The position numbers and the translations under genes are program-made. Below are positions 18,711 to 32,944 of a DNA stretch of 62,334 bases, piece by piece (the stretch's first letter is position 1; each line of letters starts with the position of its first letter). Under the pieces are notes generated by a model, which saw only the letters and a program-made list of their open reading frames with translations, ran no database searches and was not told the DNA's origin. Origin of the DNA: Bacillus sp. RO1 (GTDB lineage Bacteria > Bacillota > Bacilli > Bacillales > Bacillaceae_I); contig NZ_JAAZWB010000071.1 of NCBI RefSeq assembly GCF_012524115.1, positions 1 through 62,334 on the forward strand, written 5' to 3'.

Positions 18711-19211
18711 TTATCCTAACAGTTCTTCTACCGTTTTACCACGCAATTTAGCAACGTCCTCTGCACGTTTCAATTGCTTTAATCCGTTAAGTGTTGCACG
18801 GATCATGTTGATTGGTGTGTTAGATCCTAAAGATTTAGAAAGGATGTCTTGAACACCCGCTAACTCAAGTACCGCACGAACTGGTCCTCCAGCGATAACC
18901 CCAGTACCTTCAGAAGCAGGTTTCAATAGGATTTCACCAGAACCGAACTCACCAAGTACTTGGTGAGGAATTGTTGTACCAACGATAGGTACAGCAACCA
19001 AGTTCTTTTTCGCATCTTCAATTGCTTTACGGATTGCTTCAGGTACCTCTTGAGCTTTACCAGTACCAAAACCAACATTACCGTTTTTATCTCCTACTAC
19101 TACAAGAGCAGCAAAGCGGAAACGACGTCCACCTTTTACTACTTTCGCAACGCGGTTAACCGTAACAACGCGTTCTTCAAGTTCTAATTTGTTTGGATCA
19201 ATACGACGCAT
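18711..19211 (-). CDS. rpsE: 30S ribosomal protein S5
   Basis: S5 lines the mRNA entry tunnel and affects decoding fidelity. The 166-aa protein has the double-stranded-RNA-like N-terminal domain ([20 protein letters not shown]) and the [17 protein letters not shown] motif. It stands between rplR and rpmD. No unusual substitution is evident in the spectinomycin-contact loop ([13 protein letters not shown]), judging from memory. Confidence 0.98.
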   Translation of the reverse strand: MRRIDPNKLELEERVVTVNRVAKVVKGGRRFRFAALVVVGDKNGNVGFGTGKAQEVPEAIRKAIEDAKKNLVAVPIVGTTIPHQVLGEFGSGEILLKPASEGTGVIAGGPVRAVLELAGVQDILSKSLGSNTPINMIRATLNGLKQLKRAEDVAKLRGKTVEELLG

Positions 19212-19231
19212 CAGTGTCCCTCCTTTGTCGA

Positions 19232-19591
19232 TTAAAATTCTAGACCAGCCTCACGTGCAGCATCTGCTAATGCTTTCACACGGCCGTGATATAAGTATCC
19301 ACCGCGGTCGAATACTACTGATTTGATTCCTTTTTCAATTGCGCGCTTTGCAACAAGTTCTCCAACTGCTTTAGCGGACTCAACGTTGCTACCGTTTGCT
19401 GTTACATCTTTATCAAGTGTAGAAGCACTTGCGATTGTTACAGCGTTAGTATCGTCGATCACTTGAGCGTAAATGTGTTGGTTGGAACGGAACACATTTA
19501 AACGTGGACGAGTTGCAGTTCCTGATAACTTAGCACGAACACGAGTGTGTCTTTTCTTACGAGTAGAATTCTTATCAGGTTTTGTAATCAT
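19232..19591 (-). CDS. rplR: 50S ribosomal protein L18
   Basis: L18 binds 5S rRNA in the central protuberance together with L5. The 119-aa protein has the conserved [20 protein letters not shown] and [16 protein letters not shown] segments. It lies between rplF and rpsE. Confidence 0.98.
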   Translation of the reverse strand: MITKPDKNSTRKKRHTRVRAKLSGTATRPRLNVFRSNQHIYAQVIDDTNAVTIASASTLDKDVTANGSNVESAKAVGELVAKRAIEKGIKSVVFDRGGYLYHGRVKALADAAREAGLEF

Positions 19592-19626
19592 CGTGCAGTC
19601 ACTCCTTTCTATCTGCTTATGCCGTA

Positions 19627-20163
19627 TTACTTAGCAGTTTTACCTTCTTTACGACGTACTTGTTCACCTTCATAACGAATACCTTTACCTTTGTAAGGCT
19701 CTGGTGGGCGAACGTCACGAATGTTAGCTGCTAAAGCACCTACGCGCTCTTTATCAATACCTTTAATAACGATCTTTGTGTTTGCCGGTACTTCCACTTC
19801 GATCCCCTGTTCAGGAGTGATCTCAACTGGATGAGAGTAACCAACGTTAAGAACTAGTTTGTTACCTTGCTTAGATGCACGGTAACCTACCCCGATAAGT
19901 TCCAATCCTCTTTCGAAACCAGTTGTAACACCTTGAACCATGTTGTTTAAAAGTGCACGAGTTGTTCCGTGGATTGTACGGTGTTCTTTGCTTTCAGAAG
20001 GACGTACTACTGTTAATACGTTCTCTTCAACTGTAATAGCCATATCTTGGCTGAATGTACGAGTTAATTCACCTTTAGGACCTTTTACGGTAACTGTGTT
20101 GTTGTCGTTTGTAATTGTAACCCCAGCTGGGATTTCAATAGGTTTTTTACCTACACGTGACAT
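19627..20163 (-). CDS. rplF: 50S ribosomal protein L6
   Basis: L6 lies near the factor-binding stalk base. The 178-aa protein starts [16 protein letters not shown] and ends with the signature [14 protein letters not shown]...[10 protein letters not shown] use the ATG at 20163 because GGAGGTG is 5 nt upstream; the in-frame ATG at 20181 has no SD. It follows rpsH by 31 nt. Confidence 0.98.
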   Translation of the reverse strand: MSRVGKKPIEIPAGVTITNDNNTVTVKGPKGELTRTFSQDMAITVEENVLTVVRPSESKEHRTIHGTTRALLNNMVQGVTTGFERGLELIGVGYRASKQGNKLVLNVGYSHPVEITPEQGIEVEVPANTKIVIKGIDKERVGALAANIRDVRPPEPYKGKGIRYEGEQVRRKEGKTAK

Positions 20164-20194
20164 AGTTACACCTCCGTTCATTTAAAGAAATTTA

Positions 20195-20593
<399 letters not shown>

Positions 20594-20623
20594 TTAATTT
20601 ACCTCCTTCCCAATTATCGGGTT

Positions 20624-20839
<216 letters not shown>

Positions 20840-21379
20840 TTATTTTTGGAATGGCATTCCGAATGATGTTAAAAGCTCACGAGCTTCTTCATCAGTGTTA
20901 GCAGTAGTAACGATAACGATATCCATACCACGAACCTTGCTAACTTTATCGTAATCAATTTCAGGGAAGATAAGTTGTTCTTTCACTCCAAGAGTGTAGT
21001 TTCCACGACCGTCGAAAGACTTTTTAGAGATTCCACGGAAGTCACGAACACGTGGTAGGGAAACAGATACTAACTTATCTAGGAATTCGTACATACGCTC
21101 GCCGCGTAATGTAACTTTCGCACCGATAGGCATTCCTTCACGAAGACGGAAACCAGCGATAGATTTTTTCGCTCTTGTTACAACAGGTTTTTGACCAGTG
21201 ATTGAAGTTAACTCTTCAACAGCTGCGTCTAAAGCCTTAGAGTTTGCTACTGCATCACCAACACCCATGTTGATAACGATTTTTTCAAGCTTAGGAGCTT
21301 GCATCACAGATTTATAGTTAAACTTGCCCATTAGAGCAGGAATAATTTCGCTTTGATACTTTTCTTTTAGGCGGTTCAT
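20840..21379 (-). CDS. rplE: 50S ribosomal protein L5
   Basis: L5 binds 5S rRNA and touches P-site tRNA. The 179-aa protein starts [17 protein letters not shown] and shows the conserved VINMGVGDA and RDFRGI segments. ATG at 21379 is 8 nt after GGAGG; the TTG one codon earlier is less well placed. Confidence 0.98.
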   Translation of the reverse strand: MNRLKEKYQSEIIPALMGKFNYKSVMQAPKLEKIVINMGVGDAVANSKALDAAVEELTSITGQKPVVTRAKKSIAGFRLREGMPIGAKVTLRGERMYEFLDKLVSVSLPRVRDFRGISKKSFDGRGNYTLGVKEQLIFPEIDYDKVSKVRGMDIVIVTTANTDEEARELLTSFGMPFQK

Positions 21380-21405
21380 CAAAAGTACCTCCTTTCTTAA
21401 ACGTT

Positions 21406-21717
21406 CTATTTATCTAATTGTTCACCTGATTTTGTTGCAACACGTACTTTTTTACCGTCTACTACCTTGTATCCTACACGAGTCGGTTCACCGGACTTAG
21501 GATCTAAAGGCATAACGTTTGATACATGAATAGGTGCCTCACGGTTGATGATTCCACCTTGAGGATTTTCTTGAGATGGTTTAGCGTGCTTTTTGATCAC
21601 GTTGATACCTTCTACAAGAACACGGTCTTTCTTAGGATAAGATTCAAGAATAACTCCTTGCTTCCCTTTATCCTTACCAGAGATAACTACAACTTTATCA
21701 CCTTTTTTGACATGCAT
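21406..21717 (-). CDS. rplX: 50S ribosomal protein L24
   Basis: L24 starts 50S assembly and lies by the tunnel exit. The 103-aa KOW protein starts [20 protein letters not shown]. The start at 21717 follows GGAGG by 9 nt; the frame continues to 21738 without an SD. It lies between rplN and rplE. Confidence 0.98.
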   Translation of the reverse strand: MHVKKGDKVVVISGKDKGKQGVILESYPKKDRVLVEGINVIKKHAKPSQENPQGGIINREAPIHVSNVMPLDPKSGEPTRVGYKVVDGKKVRVATKSGEQLDK

Positions 21718-21754
21718 CCTTTCGCACCTCCTTGACAAACATCTTTTCGATTTA

Positions 21755-22123
21755 TTACAGAACTTCTGGAGCTAAAGATACAATCTTCATGTAGTTGTTA
21801 TCACGTAGTTCACGTGCAACTGGTCCGAAGATACGAGTTCCACGAGGGCTCTTATCATCCTTGATGATTACGCATGCGTTCTCATCGAAACGGATGTATG
21901 AACCGTCATTACGACGAACTCCGCGCTTTGTACGTACTACAACAGCTTTCACTACGTCACCTTTTTTAACAACGCCTCCTGGTGTTGCTTGTTTCACTGT
22001 ACAAACAATAACATCACCAATGTTAGCGTAGCGACGACCAGATCCACCTAGTACTTTAATAGCAAGCACTTCACGAGCACCTGAGTTATCAGCAACTTTC
22101 AAACGAGATTCTTGTTGAATCAT
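21755..22123 (-). CDS. rplN: 50S ribosomal protein L14
   Basis: L14 is a conserved interface protein that contacts the silencing factor RsfS. The 122-aa protein begins [20 protein letters not shown] and carries [14 protein letters not shown]. It follows rpsQ by 42 nt in standard S10-spc order. Confidence 0.98.
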   Translation of the reverse strand: MIQQESRLKVADNSGAREVLAIKVLGGSGRRYANIGDVIVCTVKQATPGGVVKKGDVVKAVVVRTKRGVRRNDGSYIRFDENACVIIKDDKSPRGTRIFGPVARELRDNNYMKIVSLAPEVL

Positions 22124-22165
22124 GCATGGTACCTCCCTTCGGAATTAAATATCCGAACTTATATA

Positions 22166-22429
22166 TTAGATAATTACAGCTTTCTCTACAACCTCTAGCA
22201 AACGGAAACGCTTCGTAGAAGATAATGGACGAGTCTCCATGATTTTTACGATGTCGCCAGTTTTAGCTGTGCTATTCTCATCATGCGCTTTGTACTTTTT
22301 AGAGTACTTAACACGTTTGCCGTAGAGTGGGTGAGTTTTGTAAGTTTCAACTAGTACAGTGATTGTTTTATCCATTTTATCGGAAACAACACGACCAGTG
22401 TAAACTTTACGTTGGTTACGTTCACTCAT
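22166..22429 (-). CDS. rpsQ: 30S ribosomal protein S17
   Basis: S17 is a primary 16S-binding OB-fold protein. The 87-aa product begins [20 protein letters not shown] and shows the signature [15 protein letters not shown]. It lies between rpmC and rplN. Confidence 0.98.
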   Translation of the reverse strand: MSERNQRKVYTGRVVSDKMDKTITVLVETYKTHPLYGKRVKYSKKYKAHDENSTAKTGDIVKIMETRPLSSTKRFRLLEVVEKAVII

Positions 22430-22449
22430 TTTCGCGAACCTCCTCTTGA

Positions 22450-23733
<1,284 letters not shown>

Positions 23734-23736
23734 TGG

Positions 23737-24093
<357 letters not shown>

Positions 24094-24097
24094 CTAA

Positions 24098-24376
24098 TTA
24101 GCGTTTTGTTTTCTTATCATCATTACCGTGACCTTTGTAAGCACGAGATGGAGCGAATTCTCCAAGCTTGTGACCTACCATGTCTTCTGTCACATATACA
24201 GGTACGTGTTTACGGCCATCATATACAGCGATTGTATGTCCGATAAATTGTGGGAAAATAGTAGAACGACGAGACCAAGTTTTTACAACTTGTTTACCCT
24301 CAGTTTCATTTAACTTTTCGATCTTGCTCATTAAATGATCATCTACAAAAGGCCCTTTTTTCAAGCTGCGACCCAT
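24098..24376 (-). CDS. rpsS: 30S ribosomal protein S19
   Basis: S19 pairs with S13 in the 30S head. The 92-aa protein begins [20 protein letters not shown] and has the signature [16 protein letters not shown]. It lies between rplB and rplV. Confidence 0.98.
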   Translation of the reverse strand: MGRSLKKGPFVDDHLMSKIEKLNETEGKQVVKTWSRRSTIFPQFIGHTIAVYDGRKHVPVYVTEDMVGHKLGEFAPSRAYKGHGNDDKKTKR

Positions 24377-24433
24377 GTGGAAACCTCCCTTCGTGATTGC
24401 TCTACGGCTCCGTTGAACCGTAGTACAACCCCG

Positions 24434-25291
<858 letters not shown>

Positions 25292-25302
25292 TTATTTTTG
25301 TA

Positions 25303-25590
25303 TTAAACCTCGAAGAATTCGATTTCTTTGCTATCAGCTTTTAAAGTTACGATAGCTTTTCTACGACGGTTAGTTAATCCGCTATGACGACCTACACGAC
25401 GGAATTTACCTTTGTAGTTCATGATGTTTACTTTTTCAACATCTACGCCAAAGATCGCTTCAACAGCATCTTTAACTTCAGTTTTATTAGCTCTAACATC
25501 TACTTCAAAAGTATATTTCTTTTCAGTCATTAAATCTGTAGAACGCTCAGTAATCACGGGGCGCTTAAGAACATCACGATGATCTCTCAT
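25303..25590 (-). CDS. rplW: 50S ribosomal protein L23
   Basis: L23 is the chaperone-docking protein at the tunnel exit. The 95-aa protein begins [20 protein letters not shown]. Its start overlaps the rplD stop by one base (TAATG), so translation is likely coupled. Confidence 0.98.
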   Translation of the reverse strand: MRDHRDVLKRPVITERSTDLMTEKKYTFEVDVRANKTEVKDAVEAIFGVDVEKVNIMNYKGKFRRVGRHSGLTNRRRKAIVTLKADSKEIEFFEV

Positions 25591-26213
25591 TATGCAAGCA
25601 CCTCCTCTAATTTTTGAACAGCGTCTTTCGTAAAGATTACTTTATCGTGGTTAACAACGTCTAATACGTTCACACCAGTTACTGTAACAACTGTTACTCC
25701 AGGAATGTTACGAGCAGATAAAGCAACGTTTTCGTCAGCGTCAGCTGTTACGATCAACGCTTTACGATTGATTTCTAAACCTTTTAATACAGAAGTCATT
25801 TCTTTTGTTTTTGGTGCATCAAAAGCTAATCCTTCTAATACTAATAGTTCGTTTTCTAATACCTTAGATGATAGTGCAGATTTGATAGCTAAGCGACGAA
25901 CTTTCTTAGGAAGTTTGTAGCTGTAGCTTCTTGGTGTAGGACCGAATACGATACCACCACCACGCCATTGTGGAGAGCGGATAGATCCTTGACGAGCACG
26001 ACCAGTACCCTTTTGACGCCATGGTTTGCGTCCACCACCTGCTACTTCAGAACGTCCTTTTACTTTTGCAGTACCTTGACGTTGAGATGCTCTTTGCATA
26101 ACGATCGCATCGAACAATACGCTGTTATTTGGCTCAATACCGAATACAGCATCTGCTAATTCAACTTCACCAACGTTTGCGCCAGCTTGGTTGTATAATG
26201 CTACTTTAGGCAT
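25590..26213 (-). CDS. rplD: 50S ribosomal protein L4
   Basis: L4 reaches the exit tunnel through an extended loop. The 207-aa protein has the basic loop [19 protein letters not shown] and [19 protein letters not shown]. In E. coli it represses the S10 operon; whether it does here is unknown, but the operon leader holds a long hairpin. Confidence 0.98.
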   Translation of the reverse strand: MPKVALYNQAGANVGEVELADAVFGIEPNNSVLFDAIVMQRASQRQGTAKVKGRSEVAGGGRKPWRQKGTGRARQGSIRSPQWRGGGIVFGPTPRSYSYKLPKKVRRLAIKSALSSKVLENELLVLEGLAFDAPKTKEMTSVLKGLEINRKALIVTADADENVALSARNIPGVTVVTVTGVNVLDVVNHDKVIFTKDAVQKLEEVLA

Positions 26214-26238
26214 TTGTAGTTCCTCCTTTCCTAAACAA

Positions 26239-26859
26239 TTAGTTTGCTTTTATAGCACTTTTAATTGTGATTAAAGATTTTTTTGGACCAGGTACGTTAC
26301 CTTTAACAAGTAATAGGTTACGTTCTACGTCTACTTTCACGATCTCAAGGTTCTGGATAGTAATGCGCTCTCCACCCATGCGTCCAGGTAATAGTTTACC
26401 TTTGAATACACGGTTTGGAGCAACAGGTCCCATAGAACCAGGACGACGGTGATAACGGGAACCGTGACTCATTGGGCCACGAGATTGGTTATGGCGCTTA
26501 ATTGAGCCTTGGAAACCTTTACCCTTTGAGATTCCTGTTACATCTACTACATCGCCTTCTGCGAAAATATCAACTTTGACTTCTTGACCAACTTCTAAGT
26601 TAGCTCCACTGATTTCACGAATGAAGCGCTTAGGTGCTGTGTTCGCTTTAGCAACGTGTCCTTTTAAAGGCTTGTTCGCTAATTTATCGCGTTTGTCAGC
26701 AAAACCAATCTGAACCGCTTCGTATCCGTCTGTTTCAACAGTTTTAACTTGAAGTACAACGTTTGGTGTAGCTTCAATTACTGTTACAGGGATAAGATCG
26801 CCGTTTTCAGCAAAAACTTGAGTCATACCAACTTTTCTTCCTAAGATTCCTTTGGTCAT
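26239..26859 (-). CDS. rplC: 50S ribosomal protein L3
   Basis: L3 is one of the first proteins in 50S assembly. The 206-aa protein begins [20 protein letters not shown] and has the central extension [20 protein letters not shown] that approaches the peptidyl transferase centre. SD AGGAGG lies 8 nt upstream. Confidence 0.98.
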   Translation of the reverse strand: MTKGILGRKVGMTQVFAENGDLIPVTVIEATPNVVLQVKTVETDGYEAVQIGFADKRDKLANKPLKGHVAKANTAPKRFIREISGANLEVGQEVKVDIFAEGDVVDVTGISKGKGFQGSIKRHNQSRGPMSHGSRYHRRPGSMGPVAPNRVFKGKLLPGRMGGERITIQNLEIVKVDVERNLLLVKGNVPGPKKSLITIKSAIKAN

Positions 26860-26896
26860 CAGTCACACCTCCTAGATTAATTAAGTAATTTATTGA

Positions 26897-27232
<336 letters not shown>

Positions 27233-27263
27233 TTATTGATAGACATTCTCCGTGAAAATTAAC

Positions 27264-27302
27264 CTGTCACACTCGCCATGGCAAAGCGGCCGGGTGTGCC
27301 AG
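27264..27302 (-). promoter_or_regulatory. Long hairpin in the S10 operon leader
   Basis: CTGtCACACTCGcC pairs with GcCGGGTGTGcCAG (about 13 pairs with two mismatches, including one G-T pair). It stands between the promoter and rpsJ in an otherwise AT-rich leader. A regulatory protein-binding role is inference; I do not recognise a named leader. Confidence 0.55.
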
Positions 27303-27342
27303 CAACCTTTCACATCATCGCAGTCAAAGACCAACATTACCT

Positions 27343-27371
27343 ATTATACATGGTGTTAATAGACAATGCAA
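27343..27371 (-). promoter_or_regulatory. Sigma-A promoter of the S10-spc-alpha superoperon
   Basis: The minus strand has TTGCAT (27366-27371), a 17-bp spacer and a perfect TATAAT (27343-27348). No gene lies between it and rpsJ, 138 bp downstream. Confidence 0.82.
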
Positions 27372-27604
27372 CTATATTTCATAAATATCTCTGAGCACTT
27401 TTCATATTATAACGAGAAGTGAGGTTTATTGCAACAAGTGGGCAAGAGATTAATTTGTTTCAGTTTTTTCCAGTGGAAGGTGGATATTATTTATATAGAA
27501 GAAAGAGGGTAATTTGAATATTATCAATGATGTTGTATGGGGGTGTGATTCGGTGGTTGACCGGAGGCTACTGGTGGATGTGGTTGTATAATCATTATTA
27601 GTGA

Positions 27605-27838
27605 CCGATGAGGGCTGCTAATGTCAATTGTCCGAAGTTTTCGTAAAGTTAGCCGAAGTTTCTTTGAAATTTACCGAAGAAATCCGATAGTTGACCGAAG
27701 TTTTTCAGAATTTGACCGAAACAAAAATTAAATTGACCGAACCTCTAGTAAGAGTTGTCTGAACAGACTTATAGATCGACCGAACCTCGCCTTTAAGTTA
27801 GTAGTTTTTGTCCGAAGGAAAGCGTAAAGTGACCGAAC
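27605..27838. repeat. Degenerate tandem array of a 21-bp unit (TTGACCGAA motif)
   Basis: The core CCGAA (once CTGAA) begins at 27632, 27653, 27674, 27695, 27716, 27737, 27759, 27780, 27812 and 27833. Successive gaps are 21, 21, 21, 21, 21, 22, 21, 32 and 21. A weaker CCGAT lies at 27605. The bases before the core are usually TTGA or TTGT. Stops occur in all frames I followed, so it is not coding. The rest of the 27206-28052 gap holds only the S10 promoter and leader and the tufA terminator. Confidence 0.82.
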
Positions 27839-27987
27839 GTTTTTTGCAGCACATAAAACGAGGTGTTAATTATAAATATCTAACTATTATTAAACGTTTT
27901 TTTTAATGACTACTTTTCATTCGGTATATAACATTACCAGTATTCCAGGTAGCACCTCACCCTCCCCCGCTCCCTTAAAATCAAAAC

Positions 27988-28023
27988 CAAAAAAACCGGC
28001 AACCCTCATTTGGGATGCCGGCT
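27988..28023 (-). terminator. Intrinsic terminator after tufA
   Basis: On the minus strand CCGGCATCCC and GGGTTGCCGG form a stem with two small mismatches, followed by a T7 run. It lies 30 bp after the tufA stop codon and ends the str operon. Confidence 0.88.
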
Positions 28024-28052
28024 TATAAAAAGATCTATGATAGATCCAAAAA

Positions 28053-29243
28053 TTACTCTTGGATAGTCGCTACAACACCAGCGCCTACAGTACGTCCACC
28101 TTCACGAATAGAGAACTTAGTTCCTTCTTCGATAGCGATTGGAGAGATAAGCTCAACAGTCATCTCAACGTTGTCGCCAGGCATAACCATTTCGATGCCT
28201 TCAGGTAGGTTACAAATACCAGTTACGTCAGTTGTACGGAAGTAGAACTGAGGACGGTAGTTTGTGAAGAATGGAGTGTGACGTCCACCCTCTTCTTTAG
28301 ATAATACGTAAACTTCAGCTTTGAACTTTGTGTGTGGAGTGATTGTACCAGGCTTAGCTAATACTTGTCCACGTTGGATGTCGTCACGAGCAACCCCACG
28401 AAGAAGTGCACCGATGTTGTCTCCAGCTTCAGCATAGTCAAGAAGCTTACGGAACATTTCTACTCCAGTTACAGTAGTAGATTTAGGCTCTTCAGTTAAA
28501 CCGATGATTTCGATAGTGTCACCAACTTTAACTTGTCCACGCTCAACACGTCCAGTAGCAACTGTTCCACGTCCAGTGATAGAGAATACGTCCTCAACTG
28601 GCATCATGAATGGCTTTTCAGTGTCACGAGCTGGTGTTGGGATGTAGTCATCAACTGCAGCCATAAGCTCAACGATTCTTTCTTCCCACTCAGCGTCTCC
28701 TTCAAGAGCTTTAAGAGCAGAACCTTTGATTACAGGAACATCGTCTCCAGGGAAATCGTACTCAGAAAGAAGGTCACGAACTTCCATTTCAACTAGTTCT
28801 AATAATTCTTCATCGTCTACCATGTCGCATTTGTTTAAGAATACTACTAGGTAAGGTACACCTACTTGACGAGAAAGAAGGATGTGCTCACGAGTTTGTG
28901 GCATTGGGCCGTCAGCAGCAGATACTACTAGGATTCCACCGTCCATTTGCGCAGCACCAGTGATCATGTTTTTAACATAGTCAGCATGTCCTGGGCAGTC
29001 AACGTGTGCATAGTGACGAGTATCAGTTTCGTACTCAACGTGAGCTGTAGAAATTGTGATTCCACGCTCTCTTTCTTCTGGAGCAGCATCGATCATGTCG
29101 TATGCCATTGCAGCACCTTTACCGCTCTTCTTAGCAAGAACAGTAGTGATTGCAGCTGTTAAAGTTGTTTTACCGTGGTCAACGTGACCGATTGTACCGA
29201 TATTAGCATGAGTCTTGGATCTATCGAATTTCTCTTTACCCAT
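28053..29243 (-). CDS. tufA: Elongation factor Tu
   Basis: EF-Tu delivers aminoacyl-tRNA to the ribosome. The 396-aa protein has the GTPase motifs GHVDHGKT (G1), DCPGHADY (G3) and NKCD (G4), followed by two beta-barrel domains. Domain 2/3 residues tied to kirromycin action were not examined in detail. It is the last gene of the str operon, 111 nt after fusA. Confidence 0.99.
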   Translation of the reverse strand: MGKEKFDRSKTHANIGTIGHVDHGKTTLTAAITTVLAKKSGKGAAMAYDMIDAAPEERERGITISTAHVEYETDTRHYAHVDCPGHADYVKNMITGAAQMDGGILVVSAADGPMPQTREHILLSRQVGVPYLVVFLNKCDMVDDEELLELVEMEVRDLLSEYDFPGDDVPVIKGSALKALEGDAEWEERIVELMAAVDDYIPTPARDTEKPFMMPVEDVFSITGRGTVATGRVERGQVKVGDTIEIIGLTEEPKSTTVTGVEMFRKLLDYAEAGDNIGALLRGVARDDIQRGQVLAKPGTITPHTKFKAEVYVLSKEEGGRHTPFFTNYRPQFYFRTTDVTGICNLPEGIEMVMPGDNVEMTVELISPIAIEEGTKFSIREGGRTVGAGVVATIQE

Positions 29244-29289
29244 TGTTATATCCTCCTTAGAATTTCATTAATTTTTATTTTATATGTTA

Positions 29290-29314
29290 TTAACAAGTGA
29301 TTTCCACTTATTAA
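29290..29314 (-). promoter_or_regulatory. Hairpin in the fusA-tufA spacer
   Basis: TTAACAAGTG and CACTTATTAA pair with one mismatch around a 5-nt loop. It lacks a long T-run, so it is more likely a processing or leader structure than a terminator. Confidence 0.4.
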
Positions 29315-29354
29315 CCTACATACTATTTATAAAACAAGATTAGGTGAAAATCAA

Positions 29355-31433
29355 TTATTCACCTTTATTTTTTTTGATGATTTCTTCAGAAATCGATTTT
29401 GGTACTTCTTCATAGTGATCGAAATGCATTGTGAATACTCCACGTCCTTGTGTGTTAGAACGTAGGGATGTTGCATATCCAAACATTTCAGATAGTGGAA
29501 CCATAGCGCGAACAACTTGAGCGTTACCGCGAGCTTCCATACCTTCTACACGACCACGACGGGAAGTGATACCACCCATGATGTCTCCCATGTACTCTTC
29601 AGGTGTCACTACTTCAACTTTCATGACAGGCTCAAGGATTACAGGGTTACATTTGGATACTGCATTTTTAAGTGCTAAAGATGCAGCTACTTTAAACGCC
29701 ATCTCAGAGGAGTCAACGTCATGGTAAGAACCATCAACCAATGCAGCTTTAACATCGATTAGAGGGTAACCAGCTAGTACACCGTTCGCCATTGCATCTT
29801 CAAGACCAGCTTGAACTGCAGGTACGTATTCACGAGGTACAACCCCACCTACGATTTTGTTTTCAAATTCGAAGCCTTTTCCTTCTTCGTTTGGTTCGAA
29901 TTCGATCCAAACGTGTCCGAATTGTCCACGTCCACCAGATTGACGAGCAAATTTACCTTCAACCTTAGCAGATCCACGGAACGTTTCACGGTAAGCAACC
30001 TGAGGTGCACCAACGTTTGCTTCTACTTTGAACTCACGCTTCATACGATCAACTAGGATATCAAGGTGAAGCTCACCCATACCTGCGATGATTGTTTGAC
30101 CAGTTTCCTGATCTGTATGCGCACGGAAAGTAGGATCTTCTTCTTGTAGCTTTTGAAGAGCAGTTGTCATTTTGTCTTGGTCAGCCTTGGATTTAGGCTC
30201 AACAGACAATTGGATAACCGGCTCTGGGAATTCCATGGACTCCAAGATAACTTGGTTTTTGTCGTCACATAGTGTGTCACCAGTAGTTGTGTCTTTAAGA
30301 CCAACTGCAGCAGCGATATCTCCAGAATATACAACAGGAATCTCTTCACGGCTGTTTGCGTGCATTTGTAGGATACGTCCTACACGCTCACGCTTACCTT
30401 TAGTAGAGTTGATTACGTAAGATCCGGAGTTTAATGTACCAGAGTACACACGGAAGAACGTTAATTTACCTACATAAGGATCAGTCATAACTTTGAATGC
30501 AAGAGCAGCAAACGGGTTGTCGTCTCCAGATTCACGAGTTACTTCTTCTTCAGTGTCAGGAACGATACCTTTGATTGCAGGTACGTCTGTTGGCGCTGGA
30601 AGGTAATCGATAACAGCGTCAAGCATTAATTGAACACCTTTGTTTTTGAAAGCAGAACCACAGATTACAGGGTAGAAGTTAACGTCACAAGTACCTTTAC
30701 GGATAGTCGCTTTCAACTCTTCAGTAGTAAGCTCTTCTCCTTCAAGGTATTTCATCATTAATTCTTCATCTAATTCTGCTACTGCTTCCACTAAGCGTTG
30801 ACGATATTCGTCTGCTTTGTCTTTGTACTCAGCTGGAATATCTTTCGCTTCAGAACGAGTACCTAAGTCATCTTCGTAGTAGAATGCTTTCATCTCTACT
30901 AAGTCGATGATTCCTTCAAACTCATCTTCAGCTCCGATAGGAAGTTGAATTGGATGAGCATTAGCTTGAAGTCGATCATGGATAGTTCCTACAGAATATA
31001 AGAAGTCTGCACCGATCTTGTCCATTTTGTTAACGAACACGATACGTGGAACACCATAAGTTGTAGCTTGGCGCCAAACTGTTTCAGTTTGAGGCTCAAC
31101 TCCTGATTGTGCATCAAGAACTGCTACCGCACCATCAAGTACACGTAGGGAACGTTCTACTTCAACAGTGAAGTCTACGTGACCAGGTGTATCGATAATG
31201 TTTACGCGGTGACCTTTCCATTGAGCTGTTGTCGCAGCAGATGTGATCGTGATTCCACGCTCTTGCTCCTGCTCCATCCAGTCCATTTGAGAAGCACCTT
31301 CATGAGTTTCACCAATCTTGTGAATACGTCCTGTGTAGAACAAAACACGCTCAGTTGTTGTTGTTTTACCAGCATCGATGTGAGCCATGATACCGATATT
31401 ACGTGTTTTATCTAAGGAGAACTCTCTTGCCAT
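29355..31433 (-). CDS. fusA: Elongation factor G
   Basis: EF-G drives ribosomal translocation. The 692-aa protein has GTPase motifs [12 protein letters not shown] (G1), DTPGHVDF (G3) and NKMDK (G4), then domains II-V with the domain IV loop. Length and motifs fit the housekeeping EF-G. It lies between rpsG and tufA in the str operon. Confidence 0.99.
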   Translation of the reverse strand: MAREFSLDKTRNIGIMAHIDAGKTTTTERVLFYTGRIHKIGETHEGASQMDWMEQEQERGITITSAATTAQWKGHRVNIIDTPGHVDFTVEVERSLRVLDGAVAVLDAQSGVEPQTETVWRQATTYGVPRIVFVNKMDKIGADFLYSVGTIHDRLQANAHPIQLPIGAEDEFEGIIDLVEMKAFYYEDDLGTRSEAKDIPAEYKDKADEYRQRLVEAVAELDEELMMKYLEGEELTTEELKATIRKGTCDVNFYPVICGSAFKNKGVQLMLDAVIDYLPAPTDVPAIKGIVPDTEEEVTRESGDDNPFAALAFKVMTDPYVGKLTFFRVYSGTLNSGSYVINSTKGKRERVGRILQMHANSREEIPVVYSGDIAAAVGLKDTTTGDTLCDDKNQVILESMEFPEPVIQLSVEPKSKADQDKMTTALQKLQEEDPTFRAHTDQETGQTIIAGMGELHLDILVDRMKREFKVEANVGAPQVAYRETFRGSAKVEGKFARQSGGRGQFGHVWIEFEPNEEGKGFEFENKIVGGVVPREYVPAVQAGLEDAMANGVLAGYPLIDVKAALVDGSYHDVDSSEMAFKVAASLALKNAVSKCNPVILEPVMKVEVVTPEEYMGDIMGGITSRRGRVEGMEARGNAQVVRAMVPLSEMFGYATSLRSNTQGRGVFTMHFDHYEEVPKSISEEIIKKNKGE

Positions 31434-31523
31434 AGTGTATTTCTCCTTCCTAAGTAACTAGATTTAATTTTATACCGAAAGCTGTTAAGTACTTGTCTTA
31501 ACAGCTCCAGATAATATGTGATC

Positions 31524-31994
31524 TTACCAGCGGTAGTGAGCAAACGCTTTGTTTGCTTCTGCCATTTTGTGCATATCTTCACGTTTCTTAACGGAAGCAC
31601 CAGTGTTGTTAGCAGCATCAAGGATTTCATTAGCTAAACGCTCTTCCATCGTTTTCTCTCCACGAAGACGAGAGTAGTTAACTAAATAACGAAGTCCAAG
31701 AGTTGTACGACGATCTGGGCGCACCTCTACAGGTACTTGGTAGTTTGCTCCACCTACACGACGTGCTCTAACTTCAAGAACAGGCATGATGTTTTTCATA
31801 GCTTGTTCGAACACTTCCATAGGTTCTTGTCCGGAACGCTCACCAACTAGTTTGAATGCGTTATAGATGATAGCTTGAGATTTTCCTCTCTTACCATCGA
31901 TCATTAATTTATTTACAAGACGAGTTACTAATTTAGAGTTGTATAACGGATCTGGTAATACGTCTCTTTTTGCAACAGGGCCTTTACGTGGCAT
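31524..31994 (-). CDS. rpsG: 30S ribosomal protein S7
   Basis: S7 starts assembly of the 30S head; in E. coli it represses the str operon. The 156-aa protein begins [20 protein letters not shown] and ends [10 protein letters not shown]. It lies between rpsL and fusA. Confidence 0.98.
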   Translation of the reverse strand: MPRKGPVAKRDVLPDPLYNSKLVTRLVNKLMIDGKRGKSQAIIYNAFKLVGERSGQEPMEVFEQAMKNIMPVLEVRARRVGGANYQVPVEVRPDRRTTLGLRYLVNYSRLRGEKTMEERLANEILDAANNTGASVKKREDMHKMAEANKAFAHYRW

Positions 31995-32043
31995 ATTATT
32001 TTCCTCCTTTCGGGTAACTTAATGTTAAGCAGTTTGAAGTTTA

Positions 32044-32490
<447 letters not shown>

Positions 32491-32568
32491 TTAAGACCAC
32501 ATATCCAGGTGGTTCATTTTTAGGTAAAAAACAAAGTCTTTGCGAATCTGCACTCACAAAAACAGTTT

Positions 32569-32817
32569 TTAATGAATGATCGCAACAGCGGAGGCACCCA
32601 CTTCAATCCCGCAAGCTTTTCCGAGTTTTTTCATCGAATCGACTTTTAAGACTGGTATGTTGTGCTCATTGGCAGTTTGGACAACTTTCTGTGTGACAAT
32701 CACATCAGCATCCTCTGCAATGACAACCTCTTTTACTGTTCCGGATTTCAGCGCCTTCACTGTTTGTTTGGTACCAACAATGAAGGTGTTTGCCTGCATC
32801 ACTTTTTCATAAGACAT
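32569..32817 (-). CDS. rplGB: L7Ae-family K-turn-binding protein (YbxF)
   Basis: The 82-aa protein belongs to the L7Ae/L30e fold that binds RNA kink-turns. It begins [20 protein letters not shown] and has the family VIAEDAD and [12 protein letters not shown] segments. The ATG at 32817 is 8 nt after GGAGG; the frame to 32832 includes the SD itself. It leads the str operon, between the rpoC terminator and rpsL. Confidence 0.93.
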   Translation of the reverse strand: MSYEKVMQANTFIVGTKQTVKALKSGTVKEVVIAEDADVIVTQKVVQTANEHNIPVLKVDSMKKLGKACGIEVGASAVAIIH

Positions 32818-32860
32818 TAACATATCCTCCAAAGCAACAGGTTATATAAGCACCTTTGCT

Positions 32861-32889
32861 ATATTACCATCTCTATTTTTGAATGTCAA
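32861..32889 (-). promoter_or_regulatory. Sigma-A promoter of the str operon
   Basis: The minus strand has TTGACA (32884-32889), a 17-bp spacer and TAATAT (32861-32866) with extended TGG, 44 bp upstream of rplGB. Confidence 0.8.
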
Positions 32890-32904
32890 CACTTTATCGA
32901 ATAA

Positions 32905-32942
32905 CATTGAAAAGATTGTCGGGGGATGCCCGACAATCTTTC
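32905..32942 (-). terminator. Terminator after rpoC
   Basis: AAAGATTGTCGGG pairs perfectly with CCCGACAATCTTT (13 bp) around a 5-nt loop, with TTTTC following on the minus strand. It starts 3 nt after the rpoC stop codon. The T-tract is short, so read-through into the str operon is possible. Confidence 0.78.
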
Positions 32943-32944
32943 TT

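Noticed and set aside
27605-27838. CRISPR-like array of short repeats
   Set aside because: The conserved part is only about 9 bp, intervals are 21 bp with no room for spacers, and no cas genes are nearby.
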